Positions 19,863 to 29,650 of a stretch of DNA of 64,000 nucleotides are shown here, in pieces. How positions within the stretch are numbered: position 1 is the first letter of the stretch; each line of letters opens with the position of its first letter. The notes beneath the pieces were generated by a model. It ran no database searches. It was not told the origin of the DNA and worked only from the letters and a program-made list of their open reading frames with translations. A program made the translations under genes and the position numbers. The DNA comes from Nostoc sp. NMS9 (lineage in GTDB: Bacteria; Cyanobacteriota; Cyanobacteriia; Cyanobacteriales; Nostocaceae): contig NZ_JABXKL010000048.1 in the NCBI RefSeq assembly GCF_017114995.1, forward strand, positions 1 through 64,000, given 5' to 3'.

Positions 19863-20464
19863 CGAATCCCTCCTGTAAATCCTCATTGTCAACCCACATT
19901 TTACTCAGGGGAAGACGTGTTTTGTAGCGGTTCAAAGAGCCACTTCAGATAGATTGGATGCGTTTTGCGTGGTTAAGTGTTGTGATTTGCGATGGGCTTT
20001 GCGCCTAACTTGGGCGATCGCAGAGGACACTTAAGAACCACATCCTGCCTCTTTGCAGCAAAAATGTGGGCAATTACGATTCAATAACAATTCTCAAGTG
20101 AATTTAAATTTATTGTACGTTGTGTCTATTGCAAAGTGGGAATTTTAGTAAAAAATAATACAAAAGTTTTTGCACTAAGTTGAGCAAAGACAACTAACGG
20201 TATCCATTACATTCCTGTTAATTTAGCACTAGGATGTGTCAAACTTAATATTCAGAAAACAACAAAAGCTTTACGTACAAAGAACACGGCGACTTATTGA
20301 AATTCCCTTGAGGTGAGTAGCTAAAGTGTGAGAAGTCAAGTCAGTAAAACTGAGTTAACTTGATAGCCATTTAAGTGAGGCATTTCTAAAATACTGAGGT
20401 AAACTTGCAAGCAAGTTAATCCACAATATTACTCAGCGGCTCGTCGGTCTGGGCATCACTTACA
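19863..20464. other. Intergenic upstream of the repeat-rich protein
   Basis: About 600 bases between divergent genes. No gene is seen. A HIP1 octamer lies near 20014. Promoters for both sides should be here. Confidence 0.45.
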
Positions 20465-23400
20465 ATGGAACACTGGCAATTTCTGATACAGAAACAAGGC
20501 GCTCGCTCGTGGCATATCCTAGAATCGCCAAATTTGGAAATTTTGGAAGGGCAGTATAGAGTTTTGGCTCGTTCTGACCTTCTTAATACAGACGTGGAAG
20601 TGCGGGTAACTCACTCTTCAACCGAGGAAGTTCAACCAACGCGGCGAATTTTCAAGCGATCGCGTCGCACTAATTCAGAAGGCTTAATGGCGGTAATTCC
20701 TTTTACCTACTTCCAGCCGGGAGTTTGGGAGTTGCGGTGTTCCGGCGATTTGATGTCGGATCTGCTCGGTAAATCTTGGCAATACAGTGTACAAGTGCAA
20801 GTCTTCTCACTGTTAGCAGAGAGAGAGCCGAGGAAAAATTTAGAATCAAATTCACCCGATCGCCCAGATACTGTTTCTGAAAACTTGGAATCTAATGCCT
20901 CAGCAGAAACTGCAATTACGTTATTTACCTTTGAGAAAGCGATCGCAGTTTCTGAAGAACTGGCAATTACTACAGATAGCAACCTTGTTACCACTGTTGC
21001 ACCTGATGAAGGAAACTTGGAATCTAATGCCCCACCAGAAACTGTAATTGAGCTAGATCGAGCGATCACAGTTTTCGAAGAACTGGCAATTACTACAGAT
21101 AGTAACCTTGTTACCACTGTTGCACCAGATGAAGGGAACTTGGAATCTAATGCCCCACCAGAAACTGTAATTGAGCTAGATCAAGCGATCGCAGTTTCCG
21201 AAGAACTGGCAATTACTACAGATAGTAACCTTGTTACCACTGTTGCACCAGATGAAGGGAACTTGGAATCTAATGCCCCACCAGAAACTGTAATTGAGCT
21301 AGATCAAGCGATCGCAGTTTCCGAAGAACTGGCAATTACTACAGATAGTAACCTTGTTACCACTGTTGCACCAGATGAAGGGAACTTGGAATCTAATGCC
21401 CCACCAGAAACTGTAATTGAGCTAGATCAAGCGATCGCAGTTGCTGAAGAACTGGCAATTATTACAGATAGCAACCTTGTTACCACTGTTGCACCAGATG
21501 AAACGGAAGAAGATGAAGATATAGTTATCGATCAGCCTGTAAGTCCTGTGTGGCTCAAAGGAGAGACGGCAGAGCAGATTTTACAAAATTTAATAGATTT
21601 AGCTTTACCTGCCTCTGAACTGCTGCCCAAAGATGAAAATGTTACAAATTCTTCGGCAACACAACTACCGCCACCATTACTGCTAACTTTAAGTCAGGAT
21701 AATTATATTGCTCGTTGGGGACAAGCTCTTATAATCAACGGGTACATAGAATTCCAAGAAAAGACAAATCTAGATTGGGATGAAACATTATCTCCAAAAA
21801 GCTTGCGGGTGCTTGAAGTAGAAATTGAATTGCGATCGCCCAAGAACTCGAAAATCTTGACCAAAATACGGCAACCCTTATCAGATAAGGAGTTGCCCTT
21901 TACCATCAATACCTCAATTGATATTCCTGCTGATTGTGAATCCAAGCTAATTTTGGCAGATATCAGTTTGTATGGTAAATTCGCCGATGCTGGTGAAGTT
22001 ATGACGTTAGCCAGCCAGTCCTTCACCATTACAGCAGATGTAACAGAATTACTGGCAATTACAGCCGCAGCAAAATCCAGTACATCTTTAAATGACCTCA
22101 TAGCAACATCGGACTCATCTGCTGTTTTCGCAGAAACAGAGACACCTGTTAAGCTCGATTTGAAACTATTAAATCTGGTCAAGACTCCAAAAACAGACCA
22201 GTCTCAGATAGTTAATTCATCCCCAAACACACCTCTACCACCGCAAATTAACCTGCAAGTTCTGCGAGAAGCGAACCTGCGGACATCTAAGCTCAAGAAT
22301 TCAAGCATTTCGTTGCCTCAATTACCGAAACTGCCTCCTATTCAAAGTGATGCCAACATTCCCACAGATATTGTTGCAGAACTACAGACACCGGAGGAGC
22401 TTGTAGAAAAGGATGCTACTATAGCCACCATCAACTTGGAGCAGTTGGTCATCAAGCAACGTCGAATGCCAATAATCGAGACTACTTTGCCATACTTGAA
22501 ACGGCTACAAGCTTTGCCAGGTGATGCCGAAGAAAAAGTAGAAAATAATCTTCCTCCAGATGCATTGGAAGTTAAAGTGGCTGAAGACTTGCCAAAGTTG
22601 GACGCAACTGTGGCTGAAGATGAAAATACACCTGAATTAGTAGTAGGTGATGCACAATTCCAGGAAGAATCTGTTGCTGAAGGCGAAGCCCCGCAAAATA
22701 CACAATTTCAAGAAGAATCTGTTGCTGAAGTCGAAGCCCCACAAAATACACAATTCCAGGAAGAATCTGTTTCTGAAGTAATAGCCCAGCAAAACGCACA
22801 ATTTCAGGAAGAATCTATTGCTGAAGTAGTAGCTCCGCAAAATGCACAATTAATTACAACAGGAAACCTTTATTCATCTCCCCTGCTGAGGAAGTGGATG
22901 CAGAGCCAAGGATACTCCTTGCCTGAATCTATCAACGATCTGCAACCTCAAGATTACAATAACTATGTTCCAGCACAGCAGATACCCCTTTCTCCTAGTG
23001 CAGAAAATGCGAATGTTGATGTTAACTTGCCGTTAGACCTAGATGGGAAGACGGAGAATAATCTGAGCGAAGGTTGGAGCAGTTCACCACTTCTCCTGAC
23101 TGAAACGCCCAAGGGACAAGAGACATGGGAAGAAGTCGAAGGATTGGCTCCTGAACTGGAAAACTTTGGGGAAAATATAGACACAGCGCAGGAAGTGGAA
23201 CTGGGGATTGGAGAAGATACGGAAATAGAAAAAGTACTAGAAGAACCAACAATCTCATCGGCTCTGTTAACACAAGTACCGCCCCCTCCTCCTCCAATAA
23301 AAATAAATATAGCGTCAGCTTGGTTGGCGCAAGAAATCGTTGTAGATGATACAGATACCGAACTAGAAGCCGATACAAGTGGGAGTTACACCTTTGAAGA

Positions 23401-23824
23401 AAAGGAGCAACCACTGTTATATTCATCTTCTTCCTTACCTATAATTGCAGCAGCCACTGAGCCTTTGCCAACTCCACATTTGTATGTGCCAGAAGGCGAA
23501 TTAATTGCTGGCAAGTCTGTCATAGTGCGCGTAGTACTGCCAGAAGTACCTCTGCAAGTTGTTGTCAAGTTATGGCTTGAAGATTATCAAACTCGTTACT
23601 TACTAGATGGCCCCCATCTATTGACAAATTTACTTCCTAATGCGTCGGGAGAGTTAGAAGTGATGACACAATTAAACATTCCCTTTGGCTGTTTGGAAAT
23701 TCGCTTAGGAGCGATCGCACTCGATATTACAACCCAACAGGAGAGTCATAAAGTCACAATAGTGCGAACCGTCATTCCTCCAGACTTGCCAGACTTGCAG
23801 CTAGATGAACTCCTGGGTATGTGA
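20465..23824 (+). CDS. Large repeat-rich cyanobacterial protein
   Basis: 1119 residues, acidic, without signal peptide or membrane helix. The N-terminal 120 residues (starts MEHWQFLIQKQGARSWHIL) and the C-terminal 125 (from about LPTPHLYVPEGELIAG) look like beta-sandwich domains, as does a middle part (DNYIARWGQALIINGYIEF...). Between them is low-complexity sequence with two repeat sets: five copies of a 41-residue unit (SNLVTTVAPDEGNLESN) at 20880-21502 and four copies of a 16-residue unit (QFQEESVAE) at 22655-22846. I recognise no catalytic motif. A surface or scaffold role is possible but not shown. Confidence 0.8.
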   Translation: MEHWQFLIQKQGARSWHILESPNLEILEGQYRVLARSDLLNTDVEVRVTHSSTEEVQPTRRIFKRSRRTNSEGLMAVIPFTYFQPGVWELRCSGDLMSDLLGKSWQYSVQVQVFSLLAEREPRKNLESNSPDRPDTVSENLESNASAETAITLFTFEKAIAVSEELAITTDSNLVTTVAPDEGNLESNAPPETVIELDRAITVFEELAITTDSNLVTTVAPDEGNLESNAPPETVIELDQAIAVSEELAITTDSNLVTTVAPDEGNLESNAPPETVIELDQAIAVSEELAITTDSNLVTTVAPDEGNLESNAPPETVIELDQAIAVAEELAIITDSNLVTTVAPDETEEDEDIVIDQPVSPVWLKGETAEQILQNLIDLALPASELLPKDENVTNSSATQLPPPLLLTLSQDNYIARWGQALIINGYIEFQEKTNLDWDETLSPKSLRVLEVEIELRSPKNSKILTKIRQPLSDKELPFTINTSIDIPADCESKLILADISLYGKFADAGEVMTLASQSFTITADVTELLAITAAAKSSTSLNDLIATSDSSAVFAETETPVKLDLKLLNLVKTPKTDQSQIVNSSPNTPLPPQINLQVLREANLRTSKLKNSSISLPQLPKLPPIQSDANIPTDIVAELQTPEELVEKDATIATINLEQLVIKQRRMPIIETTLPYLKRLQALPGDAEEKVENNLPPDALEVKVAEDLPKLDATVAEDENTPELVVGDAQFQEESVAEGEAPQNTQFQEESVAEVEAPQNTQFQEESVSEVIAQQNAQFQEESIAEVVAPQNAQLITTGNLYSSPLLRKWMQSQGYSLPESINDLQPQDYNNYVPAQQIPLSPSAENANVDVNLPLDLDGKTENNLSEGWSSSPLLLTETPKGQETWEEVEGLAPELENFGENIDTAQEVELGIGEDTEIEKVLEEPTISSALLTQVPPPPPPIKINIASAWLAQEIVVDDTDTELEADTSGSYTFEEKEQPLLYSSSSLPIIAAATEPLPTPHLYVPEGELIAGKSVIVRVVLPEVPLQVVVKLWLEDYQTRYLLDGPHLLTNLLPNASGELEVMTQLNIPFGCLEIRLGAIALDITTQQESHKVTIVRTVIPPDLPDLQLDELLGM
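20880..21502 (+). repeat. 123-bp tandem repeats within the large gene
   Basis: Five copies of a 123-nt unit (41 codons). Copies 2-5 are almost identical at the DNA level, including synonymous positions, and the first is diverged (44 codons). This points to recent expansion by recombination or slippage. Confidence 0.9.
22655..22846 (+). repeat. 48-bp tandem repeats within the large gene
   Basis: Four copies of a 48-nt unit encoding QFQEESVAEVEAPQNT-like 16-mers; more diverged than the 123-bp set. Confidence 0.88.
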
Positions 23825-24028
23825 CTCAGGTATGAGGGGCATTAAGCATTGGGCATTGGGCATGGAGAAGAGACAAGGTAGACAAGGAAGAGACTTGTTC
23901 AATAATTCCCCCTTGTCCCCTTGTCCCCATCTCCCCTGTGTTAAAAATATGAAAGAATTTCAAAAATTTGGCAGAATTTGCAGTAAGCTCATTTTGAATT
24001 GTAGTGTGATTTGATAGGAACCTTTACT

Positions 24029-24178
24029 ATGGCAGCTTCTTTTTTGCCTACTGTCTTGGCTAGTACTTCGTACTTGTCTGCTATCTTCATTCCCATAATT
24101 GGTTGGGTTTTGCCAGGTGTGGTCTTCGCGTTTCTGTTTTTATACATTGAAAGCGACGACATCAGTGATATAAACTGA
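24029..24178 (+). CDS. psaI: Photosystem I subunit VIII
   Basis: 49 residues. N-terminus MAASFLPTVLASTSYLSAIF, one transmembrane helix (IPIIGWVLPGVVFAFLFLYIE) and a short acidic tail, all as in PsaI, which sits at the edge of PSI and helps trimer assembly with PsaL. AGGAA precedes the ATG. Its own terminator is at 24273-24305. Here it stands as a single gene facing the psbEFLJ group. Confidence 0.93.
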   Translation: MAASFLPTVLASTSYLSAIFIPIIGWVLPGVVFAFLFLYIESDDISDIN

Positions 24179-24186
24179 TACTAATG

Positions 24187-24262
24187 TAGTCATTAGTCAT
24201 TAGTCATTAGTCATTTGCAAAAAAAACAAATGACAAAGGACAAAGGACAAATGACAAATGAC
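24187..24262. repeat. STRR heptamers after psaI
   Basis: Tandem TAGTCAT heptamers and then the complementary GACAAATGACAAAGG types, which together form a potential long stem around an A-rich centre. Confidence 0.65.
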
Positions 24263-24272
24263 CAAAATTAAT

Positions 24273-24305
24273 ACCGCCTATCTCATAGAGACAGGCGGTT
24301 TTTTT
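24273..24305 (+). terminator. Intrinsic terminator of psaI
   Basis: Stem ACCGCCTATCTC / GAGACAGGCGGT with a 3-nt loop, one mismatch, followed by a run of seven T. Confidence 0.85.
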
Positions 24306-24371
24306 AACGTTGATTTCTCAACAAATGCTAGAAAATTCTAACTTATAGTATTCGGTTCAAACTAACTCATG

Positions 24372-24491
24372 TTAAATCGAAGAACCGAGTCCGGCGTAGG
24401 CACCATAAAAGAAAATGCCCAAGACTGTAATTATACCTAAACCCGCGATCGTAGCGACGACCCACAGGGGAATTCTCCCACTTCCAGACAC
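24372..24491 (-). CDS. psbJ: Photosystem II protein J
   Basis: 39 residues with N-terminal [18 protein letters not shown] and a single helix to [11 protein letters not shown], as in PsbJ, a small PSII subunit that affects electron flow to plastoquinone. The start is a GTG at 24491, preceded by GGAGGAG; no ATG is in reach. Last gene of the psbE-F-L-J series. Confidence 0.92.
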
Positions 24492-24561
24492 AGCTTCTCT
24501 CCTCCCTTAACAACAAATCAACACACGTTCAATAAACAAAGATTAACAACAGTACTTCCAG

Positions 24562-24684
24562 TTAGTTAAAGAAGTAACTGGAAAACAGAATACCCAGAAC
24601 AAAAACTAGTAGTAGTCCCAGGTATAGCGAAGTCCGGTTTAGTTCAACCGGCTGATTATTGGGATTGGGCGATCTTTCTGCCAT
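24562..24684 (-). CDS. psbL: Photosystem II protein L
   Basis: 40 residues: [20 protein letters not shown] followed by one transmembrane helix ending in SSYFFN, the PsbL pattern. PsbL is needed at the QA side of PSII and for PSII dimer formation. 8 nt after psbF, in the same operon. The ATG at 24684 is correct; an extension to 24774 runs through psbF. Confidence 0.95.
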   Translation of the reverse strand: MAERSPNPNNQPVELNRTSLYLGLLLVFVLGILFSSYFFN

Positions 24685-24692
24685 AATTGCTC

Positions 24693-24830
24693 CTAACGAT
24701 GAATAAATTGCATTGCGGCGATCGCGCCTAAAAAGAATACAGTTGGTACACCTAAGGTATGTACTGCCAGCCATCTAACGGTAAAAATTGGATAGGTAAC
24801 TGGTTGATTGATGTTGTTTCCGCTAGTCAT
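24693..24830 (-). CDS. psbF: Cytochrome b559 beta subunit
   Basis: 45 residues: [20 protein letters not shown] carries the heme-ligand His, then one helix ends at MQFIHR. It pairs with PsbE to bind the cytochrome b559 heme in PSII. 9 nt after psbE. Confidence 0.96.
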   Translation of the reverse strand: MTSGNNINQPVTYPIFTVRWLAVHTLGVPTVFFLGAIAAMQFIHR

Positions 24831-24839
24831 GATTTCAAA

Positions 24840-25088
24840 CTACTTTCCAATAAATTCTTCAACTTGTTTTTTAGCTTCAAAACGGTTCTTCACAATGGGC
24901 ACTTCTTGCCGCGCTGGTGTGAAATACTCGTTGGGACGGGGTGTACCAAAAGCATCATAAGCCAGTCCGGTGCTGACAAATAGCCAACCAGCAATAAATA
25001 ATGCCGGGATGGTGATGCTGTGAATTACCCAGTAACGAACGCTAGTAATGATGTCCGAAAACGGACGTTCTCCAGTGGTACCTGACAT
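24840..25088 (-). CDS. psbE: Cytochrome b559 alpha subunit
   Basis: 82 residues: [20 protein letters not shown], then [20 protein letters not shown] with the heme-ligand His. The lumenal tail contains [16 protein letters not shown]. Full length for PsbE. First of four tightly spaced psb genes; together they form the core cytochrome b559/PSII small-subunit operon, downstream of ycf48. Confidence 0.97.
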   Translation of the reverse strand: MSGTTGERPFSDIITSVRYWVIHSITIPALFIAGWLFVSTGLAYDAFGTPRPNEYFTPARQEVPIVKNRFEAKKQVEEFIGK

Positions 25089-25281
25089 TTAGATCCCTAC
25101 CTTATACATAGAGTGTTATTGAGTTTATTATCCTACAAAGATAAGAAAGAGTTACAAGTTGCAACGTTCTTCTCAGAAATTGTACGTTGGGAATGGGGCA
25201 TTGGAAGAGGCAGAGGGGCAGAGGGGAAAATAACCTACTGCAACTTCTTCTCTGCTTCCCTGCTCCCCTGCTCCCTGCTCA

Positions 25282-26301
25282 TTAAGCCGCCTCTGGGGAA
25301 GTTGCTTCAGGATTTGGTAGATATTTGAGCAAAACGCCGCGATCGCCAATTATAAATCCCCGCTCTGGCTCTAAGAAAACAATCTTGTACAAATTAGCCG
25401 CAACTTCTTCTATGTCACGGTCTTTTTCCCAGGTTTTACCACCGTCGCCACTGCGTAGCAAATTACCGCTACCGCCACCTACCCAAATTTCATCGGGTGT
25501 ACGATATGCCAAATCCAGTAAACCCCAACTGGTGGATAACTCTGGATATTTTGCCTCTTGCCATTCTTCAGGTTTAGTTGGGTCACTAAACTGAACTTGA
25601 CCTCCTCTAGCTAGCAACCACAATTGCCCATTGTCAGCAAAGCCCATGTTTTCTACTCGCCTAGAACTATTGCGGTTATGGGGAACCCAAGCATCTTGCC
25701 CTGGTTCCCAAGTCGAGTAGAAGCTACCCTTAGCAGAAACAGCAACATATTTACCATCAGCAGAACGTTCTAAGTTACGCACCACACCCACTGCTGATTC
25801 CACCTGCGCTTTCCAGTTTTTGCCGCCGTCTGTGGTCTTATATATGGCTCCCACATCAGTAGCCATTTCAGCTGTCTTGTCTGCTAGCGCCTTAACTGCG
25901 ATCGGGCTACCTGGTAGCTTTTCGCTCAGAGGAATACGCGACCAAGAAGCACCTTCATCAGTAGTATGCAATAACAGTCCAGGCTCTCCGGCAATCCAGC
26001 CTTCTTTACCTGCAAAACTTACTGAGTCAAAGCGATACTTCTGCTCATCCAGTTGCAGTATTATTGGTTTCCAGGTATTACCACCGTCATTGGTTTCTAA
26101 TAGGGTGGCATTGCTACCGACTAAGTAGCCATGCTCAAGGTTATTAGTAAAAGCAATATCCAATAAATTCGAGTCTGTTGGCACAGAAATGACTTTCCAA
26201 GGGTTGTAGCTAACAGAGGGGACTTGGCCACAACCGATACACATGAGGACTACTATTAACAAGGCAAATATTCGTTGCCAACTTTTCACAATTGAATGCA
26301 T
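25282..26301 (-). CDS. ycf48: PSII assembly factor Ycf48 (HCF136-like)
   Basis: 339 residues. N-terminal lipoprotein signal with lipobox CIGC near residue 24, then a seven-bladed propeller with repeated DGG-TW motifs (e.g. TNDGGNTWKPI, TTDGGKNWKA, SGDGGKTWEKD). Ycf48 helps assemble the early D1/D2 PSII complexes on the lumenal side. Gene order rubA-ycf48-psbEFLJ is the one conserved in cyanobacteria. 193 nt separate it from psbE, with repeats between. Confidence 0.95.
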   Translation of the reverse strand: MHSIVKSWQRIFALLIVVLMCIGCGQVPSVSYNPWKVISVPTDSNLLDIAFTNNLEHGYLVGSNATLLETNDGGNTWKPIILQLDEQKYRFDSVSFAGKEGWIAGEPGLLLHTTDEGASWSRIPLSEKLPGSPIAVKALADKTAEMATDVGAIYKTTDGGKNWKAQVESAVGVVRNLERSADGKYVAVSAKGSFYSTWEPGQDAWVPHNRNSSRRVENMGFADNGQLWLLARGGQVQFSDPTKPEEWQEAKYPELSTSWGLLDLAYRTPDEIWVGGGSGNLLRSGDGGKTWEKDRDIEEVAANLYKIVFLEPERGFIIGDRGVLLKYLPNPEATSPEAA

Positions 26302-26372
26302 CAGTATTTCTTAGTTATTTCTAAATTTTTGTAGGAGTTGGCAGCCAGGATGCTGTACAATCCTGGGTTTTT

Positions 26373-26470
26373 CATTTTGAATTTTGTTAGCGTAGCGTTA
26401 GCGAGTCCGCGTACTCTTACAGAGAAGCAAGCTACGCTTTTAGCGTCTCGTAGAGAGCGTCATTTTGAAT
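26373..26470. repeat. Dispersed palindromic repeat (GCGTCTCGTAGAGAG family)
   Basis: Full-looking copy between rubA and ycf48, with TTTTGTTAGCGTAGCG at the left and AGCGTCTCGTAGAGAG at the right. Related copies: 33121-33200 (inside a gene), 38199-38253, 42095-42117, 50212-50236 and 61711-61741. Confidence 0.8.
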
Positions 26471-26483
26471 TGCTTAAGGGCTG

Positions 26484-26819
26484 TTATTGTAAGCCGTAGA
26501 GACTGATAAAAAACAAGAAGCCAAGAGCCAAAGCACCAAAAATTAGGATATTCTTTTGGGTTGGCGTTAGGTTGTTGACACCTAAACCGTAACCGAGATT
26601 TTCTTTGAAGCCGGATGCAGTACCGGCAGGGCCGATGTTGGCAAAAGCGGTCTTCTTAGCACTACAAACTGGACAGCGCCAATTTATGGGCAGTTCTGCA
26701 AAGGTTGTCCCTGAAGGAATATCATCTTTGTCGTCTCCCTTTTCGGGTTCGTAAACATAACCGCAGGCGCGACACTCGTAGCGGTCTAACACCGTAGTCT
26801 CAACAGCTGGTTCGCTCAT
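26484..26819 (-). CDS. rubA: Membrane-anchored rubredoxin
   Basis: 111 residues from the ATG at 26819 (the frame extends upstream to 26900 without similarity). Rubredoxin iron site: YECRACGYVYEPEKGD and WRCPVCSAKK. A C-terminal transmembrane helix (LIFGALALGFLFFISLYGL) anchors it to the thylakoid. RubA is needed for assembly of photosystems in cyanobacteria, algae and plants and is normally encoded next to ycf48, as here. Confidence 0.94.
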   Translation of the reverse strand: MSEPAVETTVLDRYECRACGYVYEPEKGDDKDDIPSGTTFAELPINWRCPVCSAKKTAFANIGPAGTASGFKENLGYGLGVNNLTPTQKNILIFGALALGFLFFISLYGLQ

Positions 26820-27207
26820 GGCTAAAGCCTCGCAAAGGAGAAATCTTAAATATACGTTAAAAATTATGACATAATTGTTAGACTTTTCTATCACTAGCAA
26901 AAGCGAATCAAATACCTGAAATGCGTCTGTTTCCCAGATTTCAGAAAAACCAAACAGATATAATGTAAAAGAAAGTTACGCAGTTAAGGGATTAGGCATG
27001 GGGCATTGGGCATTGGGGCATTGGGTATGGGGCACAAGAGGCAGAGGTGCAAAGGGGCAGAGAGGCAGAGGGGAAAGAACTTGTACAAGAACTCTCCTCT
27101 GCTCCCCTACTCCCCTGCTCCCCCACTCCTAAATCCCTAATCTCTAGTCGTCAGTACCCAATCTCTACTCACTACTTAAAATACTCCATAAGCGGTAGAT
27201 ACTCATT
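26820..27207. repeat. Repeat-rich intergenic region, rubA / ndhC
   Basis: No gene. From about 26990 there are tandem GGGCATT(G) units, AGAGGCAG units and octamer blocks (CTCCCCTG type) up to 27127. Promoters of both rubA and ndhC should flank this block. Confidence 0.6.
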
Positions 27208-27570
27208 GTGTTTGTCCTCAGCGGTTACGAGTACCTTCTAGGCTTCTTCATCATCTGTAGCCTAGTACCTGCCTTAGCGCTCTCAGCTTCCAAGCTCCTA
27301 CGACCCAGTGGTTACAGCCCAGAACGTCGCACCACTTATGAATCTGGCATGGAACCCATCGGGGGAGCCTGGATTCAGTTCAACATCCGCTACTACATGT
27401 TTGCTCTGGTCTTCGTCGTCTTTGATGTGGAGACTGTATTCTTGTATCCTTGGGCGGTAGCTTTCCACCGTTTGGGGCTATTGGCTTTTATTGAAGCGCT
27501 AGTCTTTATTGCAATTCTTGTAGTCGCTTTAGTTTACGCATGGCGTAAAGGAGCTTTGGAATGGTCTTGA
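27208..27570 (+). CDS. ndhC: NAD(P)H-quinone oxidoreductase subunit 3
   Basis: 120 residues with three transmembrane helices. Conserved: [17 protein letters not shown] and [24 protein letters not shown], diagnostic of NdhC. Part of thylakoid NDH-1 (cyclic electron flow and respiration). Starts with GTG at 27208. Its stop overlaps the start of ndhK by 10 nt. Confidence 0.96.
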   Translation: MFVLSGYEYLLGFFIICSLVPALALSASKLLRPSGYSPERRTTYESGMEPIGGAWIQFNIRYYMFALVFVVFDVETVFLYPWAVAFHRLGLLAFIEALVFIAILVVALVYAWRKGALEWS

Positions 27571-28298
27571 ATTCTAACTTAACAACCCAGGGTAAAGAAC
27601 GAATCATCAACCCCATTGAGCGTACCAATGTCACTCAAGACCTTTCAGAAAACGTCATTTTGACGACGGTTGATGACCTCTACGACTGGGCGCGGCTTTC
27701 TAGTTTGTGGCCGTTGCTGTTTGGTACTGCTTGCTGCTTTATTGAGTTTGCAGCTTTAATTGGTTCCCGATTTGATTTTGACCGTTTTGGACTAATTCCC
27801 CGTTCTAGCCCCCGCCAAGCCGATTTAATTATTACGGCAGGGACTATTACGATGAAGATGGCTCCGCAACTGGTGCGTCTTTACGAACAAATGCCAGAGC
27901 CAAAGTATGTAATTGCAATGGGAGCTTGTACAATTACTGGCGGGATGTTCAGCGTTGATTCCCCTACAGCAGTGCGCGGCGTCGATAAACTGATTCCTGT
28001 GGATGTGTACTTACCTGGTTGTCCTCCTCGCCCAGAAGCAATTATCGACGCAATCATTAAGCTGCGGAAAAAAATCTCCAATGAATCGATGCAAGAGCGG
28101 GATAAAATTAAGCAAACTCACCGCTATTACAGCACGACTCATAACCTGAAGCCAGTAGAAGAAATCTTAACTGGTAAGTATTTGCAGTCAGCAACTCGCT
28201 CTGCACCACCGAAGGAATTGGCGGAAGCAATCGGTATGCCAATACCACCTGCACTGCTGACAGAAAAGGCGCAAAAGGAGGAACAAACCCGTGGCTGA
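27561..28298 (+). CDS. ndhK: NAD(P)H-quinone oxidoreductase subunit K
   Basis: 245 residues. Peripheral NDH-1 subunit carrying the N2 4Fe-4S cluster: [14 protein letters not shown] (tandem Cys), GACTITGG and [15 protein letters not shown]. Overlaps ndhC by 10 nt and ndhJ by 8 nt, so translationally coupled. The C-terminal tail after residue ~190 is variable. Confidence 0.96.
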   Translation: MVLNSNLTTQGKERIINPIERTNVTQDLSENVILTTVDDLYDWARLSSLWPLLFGTACCFIEFAALIGSRFDFDRFGLIPRSSPRQADLIITAGTITMKMAPQLVRLYEQMPEPKYVIAMGACTITGGMFSVDSPTAVRGVDKLIPVDVYLPGCPPRPEAIIDAIIKLRKKISNESMQERDKIKQTHRYYSTTHNLKPVEEILTGKYLQSATRSAPPKELAEAIGMPIPPALLTEKAQKEEQTRG

Positions 28299-28821
28299 AG
28301 AAGAATCTAAACCAGTACCAGCAGCGAAAGAAGAGTCATTGGTACAAGCGGGTAAAGTTTCCCAGTGGTTGACGGAAAATGGCTTTGACCATGAGTTTTT
28401 AGCACCAGACAAGAATGGTGTAGAGATAATTAAGGTGGCGGCAGATTTCTTGCTTCCCACCGCTACAGCTCTTTATGCCTACGGGTTTAATTATCTCCAG
28501 TTTCAAGGTGGTGTTGACCTTGGCCCAGGACAGGAATTGGTAAGTGTGTATCACTTGATTAAAGTCGGCGATAATAGCGATCGCCCCGAAGAAGTTCGAG
28601 TTAAAGTGTTCTTACCACGGGAAAATCCTGTAGTGCCTTCTGTATACTGGATTTGGAAGACCGCAGATTGGCAAGAGCGCGAGTCTTACGATATGTTCGG
28701 CATTATCTACGAAGGACACCCAAATCTCAAGCGGCTTTTGATGCCGGAAGATTGGGTAGGTTGGCCTTTGCGGAAGGATTACATCTCGCCTGATTTTTAT
28801 GAGTTGCAAGACGCTTATTAG
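28291..28821 (+). CDS. ndhJ: NAD(P)H-quinone oxidoreductase subunit J
   Basis: 176 residues, complex I 30-kDa type. Conserved [20 protein letters not shown] and [14 protein letters not shown]. Start is GTG at 28291, with GGAGG upstream inside ndhK. Last gene of ndhC-K-J; the hairpin at 28888-28915 ends the operon. Confidence 0.96.
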   Translation: MAEEESKPVPAAKEESLVQAGKVSQWLTENGFDHEFLAPDKNGVEIIKVAADFLLPTATALYAYGFNYLQFQGGVDLGPGQELVSVYHLIKVGDNSDRPEEVRVKVFLPRENPVVPSVYWIWKTADWQERESYDMFGIIYEGHPNLKRLLMPEDWVGWPLRKDYISPDFYELQDAY

Positions 28822-28836
28822 AGATTGCTGAATAGA

Positions 28837-28854
28837 GACGCGATGAATCGCGTC
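28837..28854. repeat. Dispersed 18-bp palindrome, second copy
   Basis: GACGCGATGAATCGCGTC, followed by TGTACA, as at 10435-10452 with one base different at the centre. Confidence 0.7.
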
Positions 28855-28887
28855 TGTACAATATAGTGCTGAGTTTCGGCAGTGATT

Positions 28888-28923
28888 AACCCCTTTCCGG
28901 TGGCGGAGAGGGGTTATGTTTTT
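28888..28923 (+). terminator. Probable terminator of ndhCKJ
   Basis: Stem AACCCCT / AGGGGTT with a 14-nt loop, then a short T-rich stretch (ATGTTTTTGG). Confidence 0.65.
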
Positions 28924-29005
28924 GGTGTTTCATGTAAAGTTAGTTGACAAAATTTGCTGTAATTCATTGACTGTATTTACAGTTTTATAGCAATAGCCAG
29001 ATAAG

Positions 29006-29650
29006 TTAGGACGCTAAACGTAAGACATATTCCATCGTTTCTCGAAGAGAATCAAAGTGCTGAAGTTGTTTGCGAATTCGACTTTTCAACCACGACCAGC
29101 ATTTCTCAATTTTGTTGAGGTCTGGGGAATAAGGTGGTAAATATAAGATTTCACACTCAGCATCTCGAATCAACTGTTCAATATGTCCACCTTTGTGAAA
29201 AGTGGCATTGTCCATGATCACAACTTGCCCTGGTTTAAGTACAGGTACTAAGCACGTTTCCACCCAGGTCTATATCCTTTTAATTGTTTCAGTGCTGACT
29301 TCAATATTCCATTCGGCTTTAATTTTTTGTAGCGTCTTTTTTAATTGCCTTGGTTCTTGTTTTACCCACTCTCTAATTTCTGATTCTTGTTCTGGCTTAA
29401 ATATTCGTTTTCTGCCTCTTCCTCGCTTATTATACAGTCCGAGCATTCCCTCTGATTCCCAACGATTTATCCAGTTATATATTGTCTTATAACTAACATT
29501 AAATATTTGGAGCAATTCTTCTACATTGACTCCCTGAGAGGCGAAAATTAAAAAATGCGCTCTTTGGCTTACCTGATGATATCGACTCTGGCGATAGATT
29601 CGCTCCAGTAGTTTCAAAGAAAGAGGATTTATTTCTCTTAAAAAAATCAT
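29006..29650 (-). pseudogene. IS630-type transposase remnant
   Basis: Two pieces in one frame. 29270-29650 holds the N-terminal HTH part (GVNVEELLQIFNVSYKTIYN, then GRGRKRIFKPEQE). A TAG follows, and six bases later the second piece continues to 29006 with the catalytic MDNATFHK and SPDLNKIEKCWSWLKSRI. The stretch that normally holds the first catalytic Asp (roughly 100 residues) is missing. So this is an internally deleted, stop-containing IS630/Tc1-mariner type gene. I could not identify its terminal inverted repeats with certainty. Confidence 0.88.
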
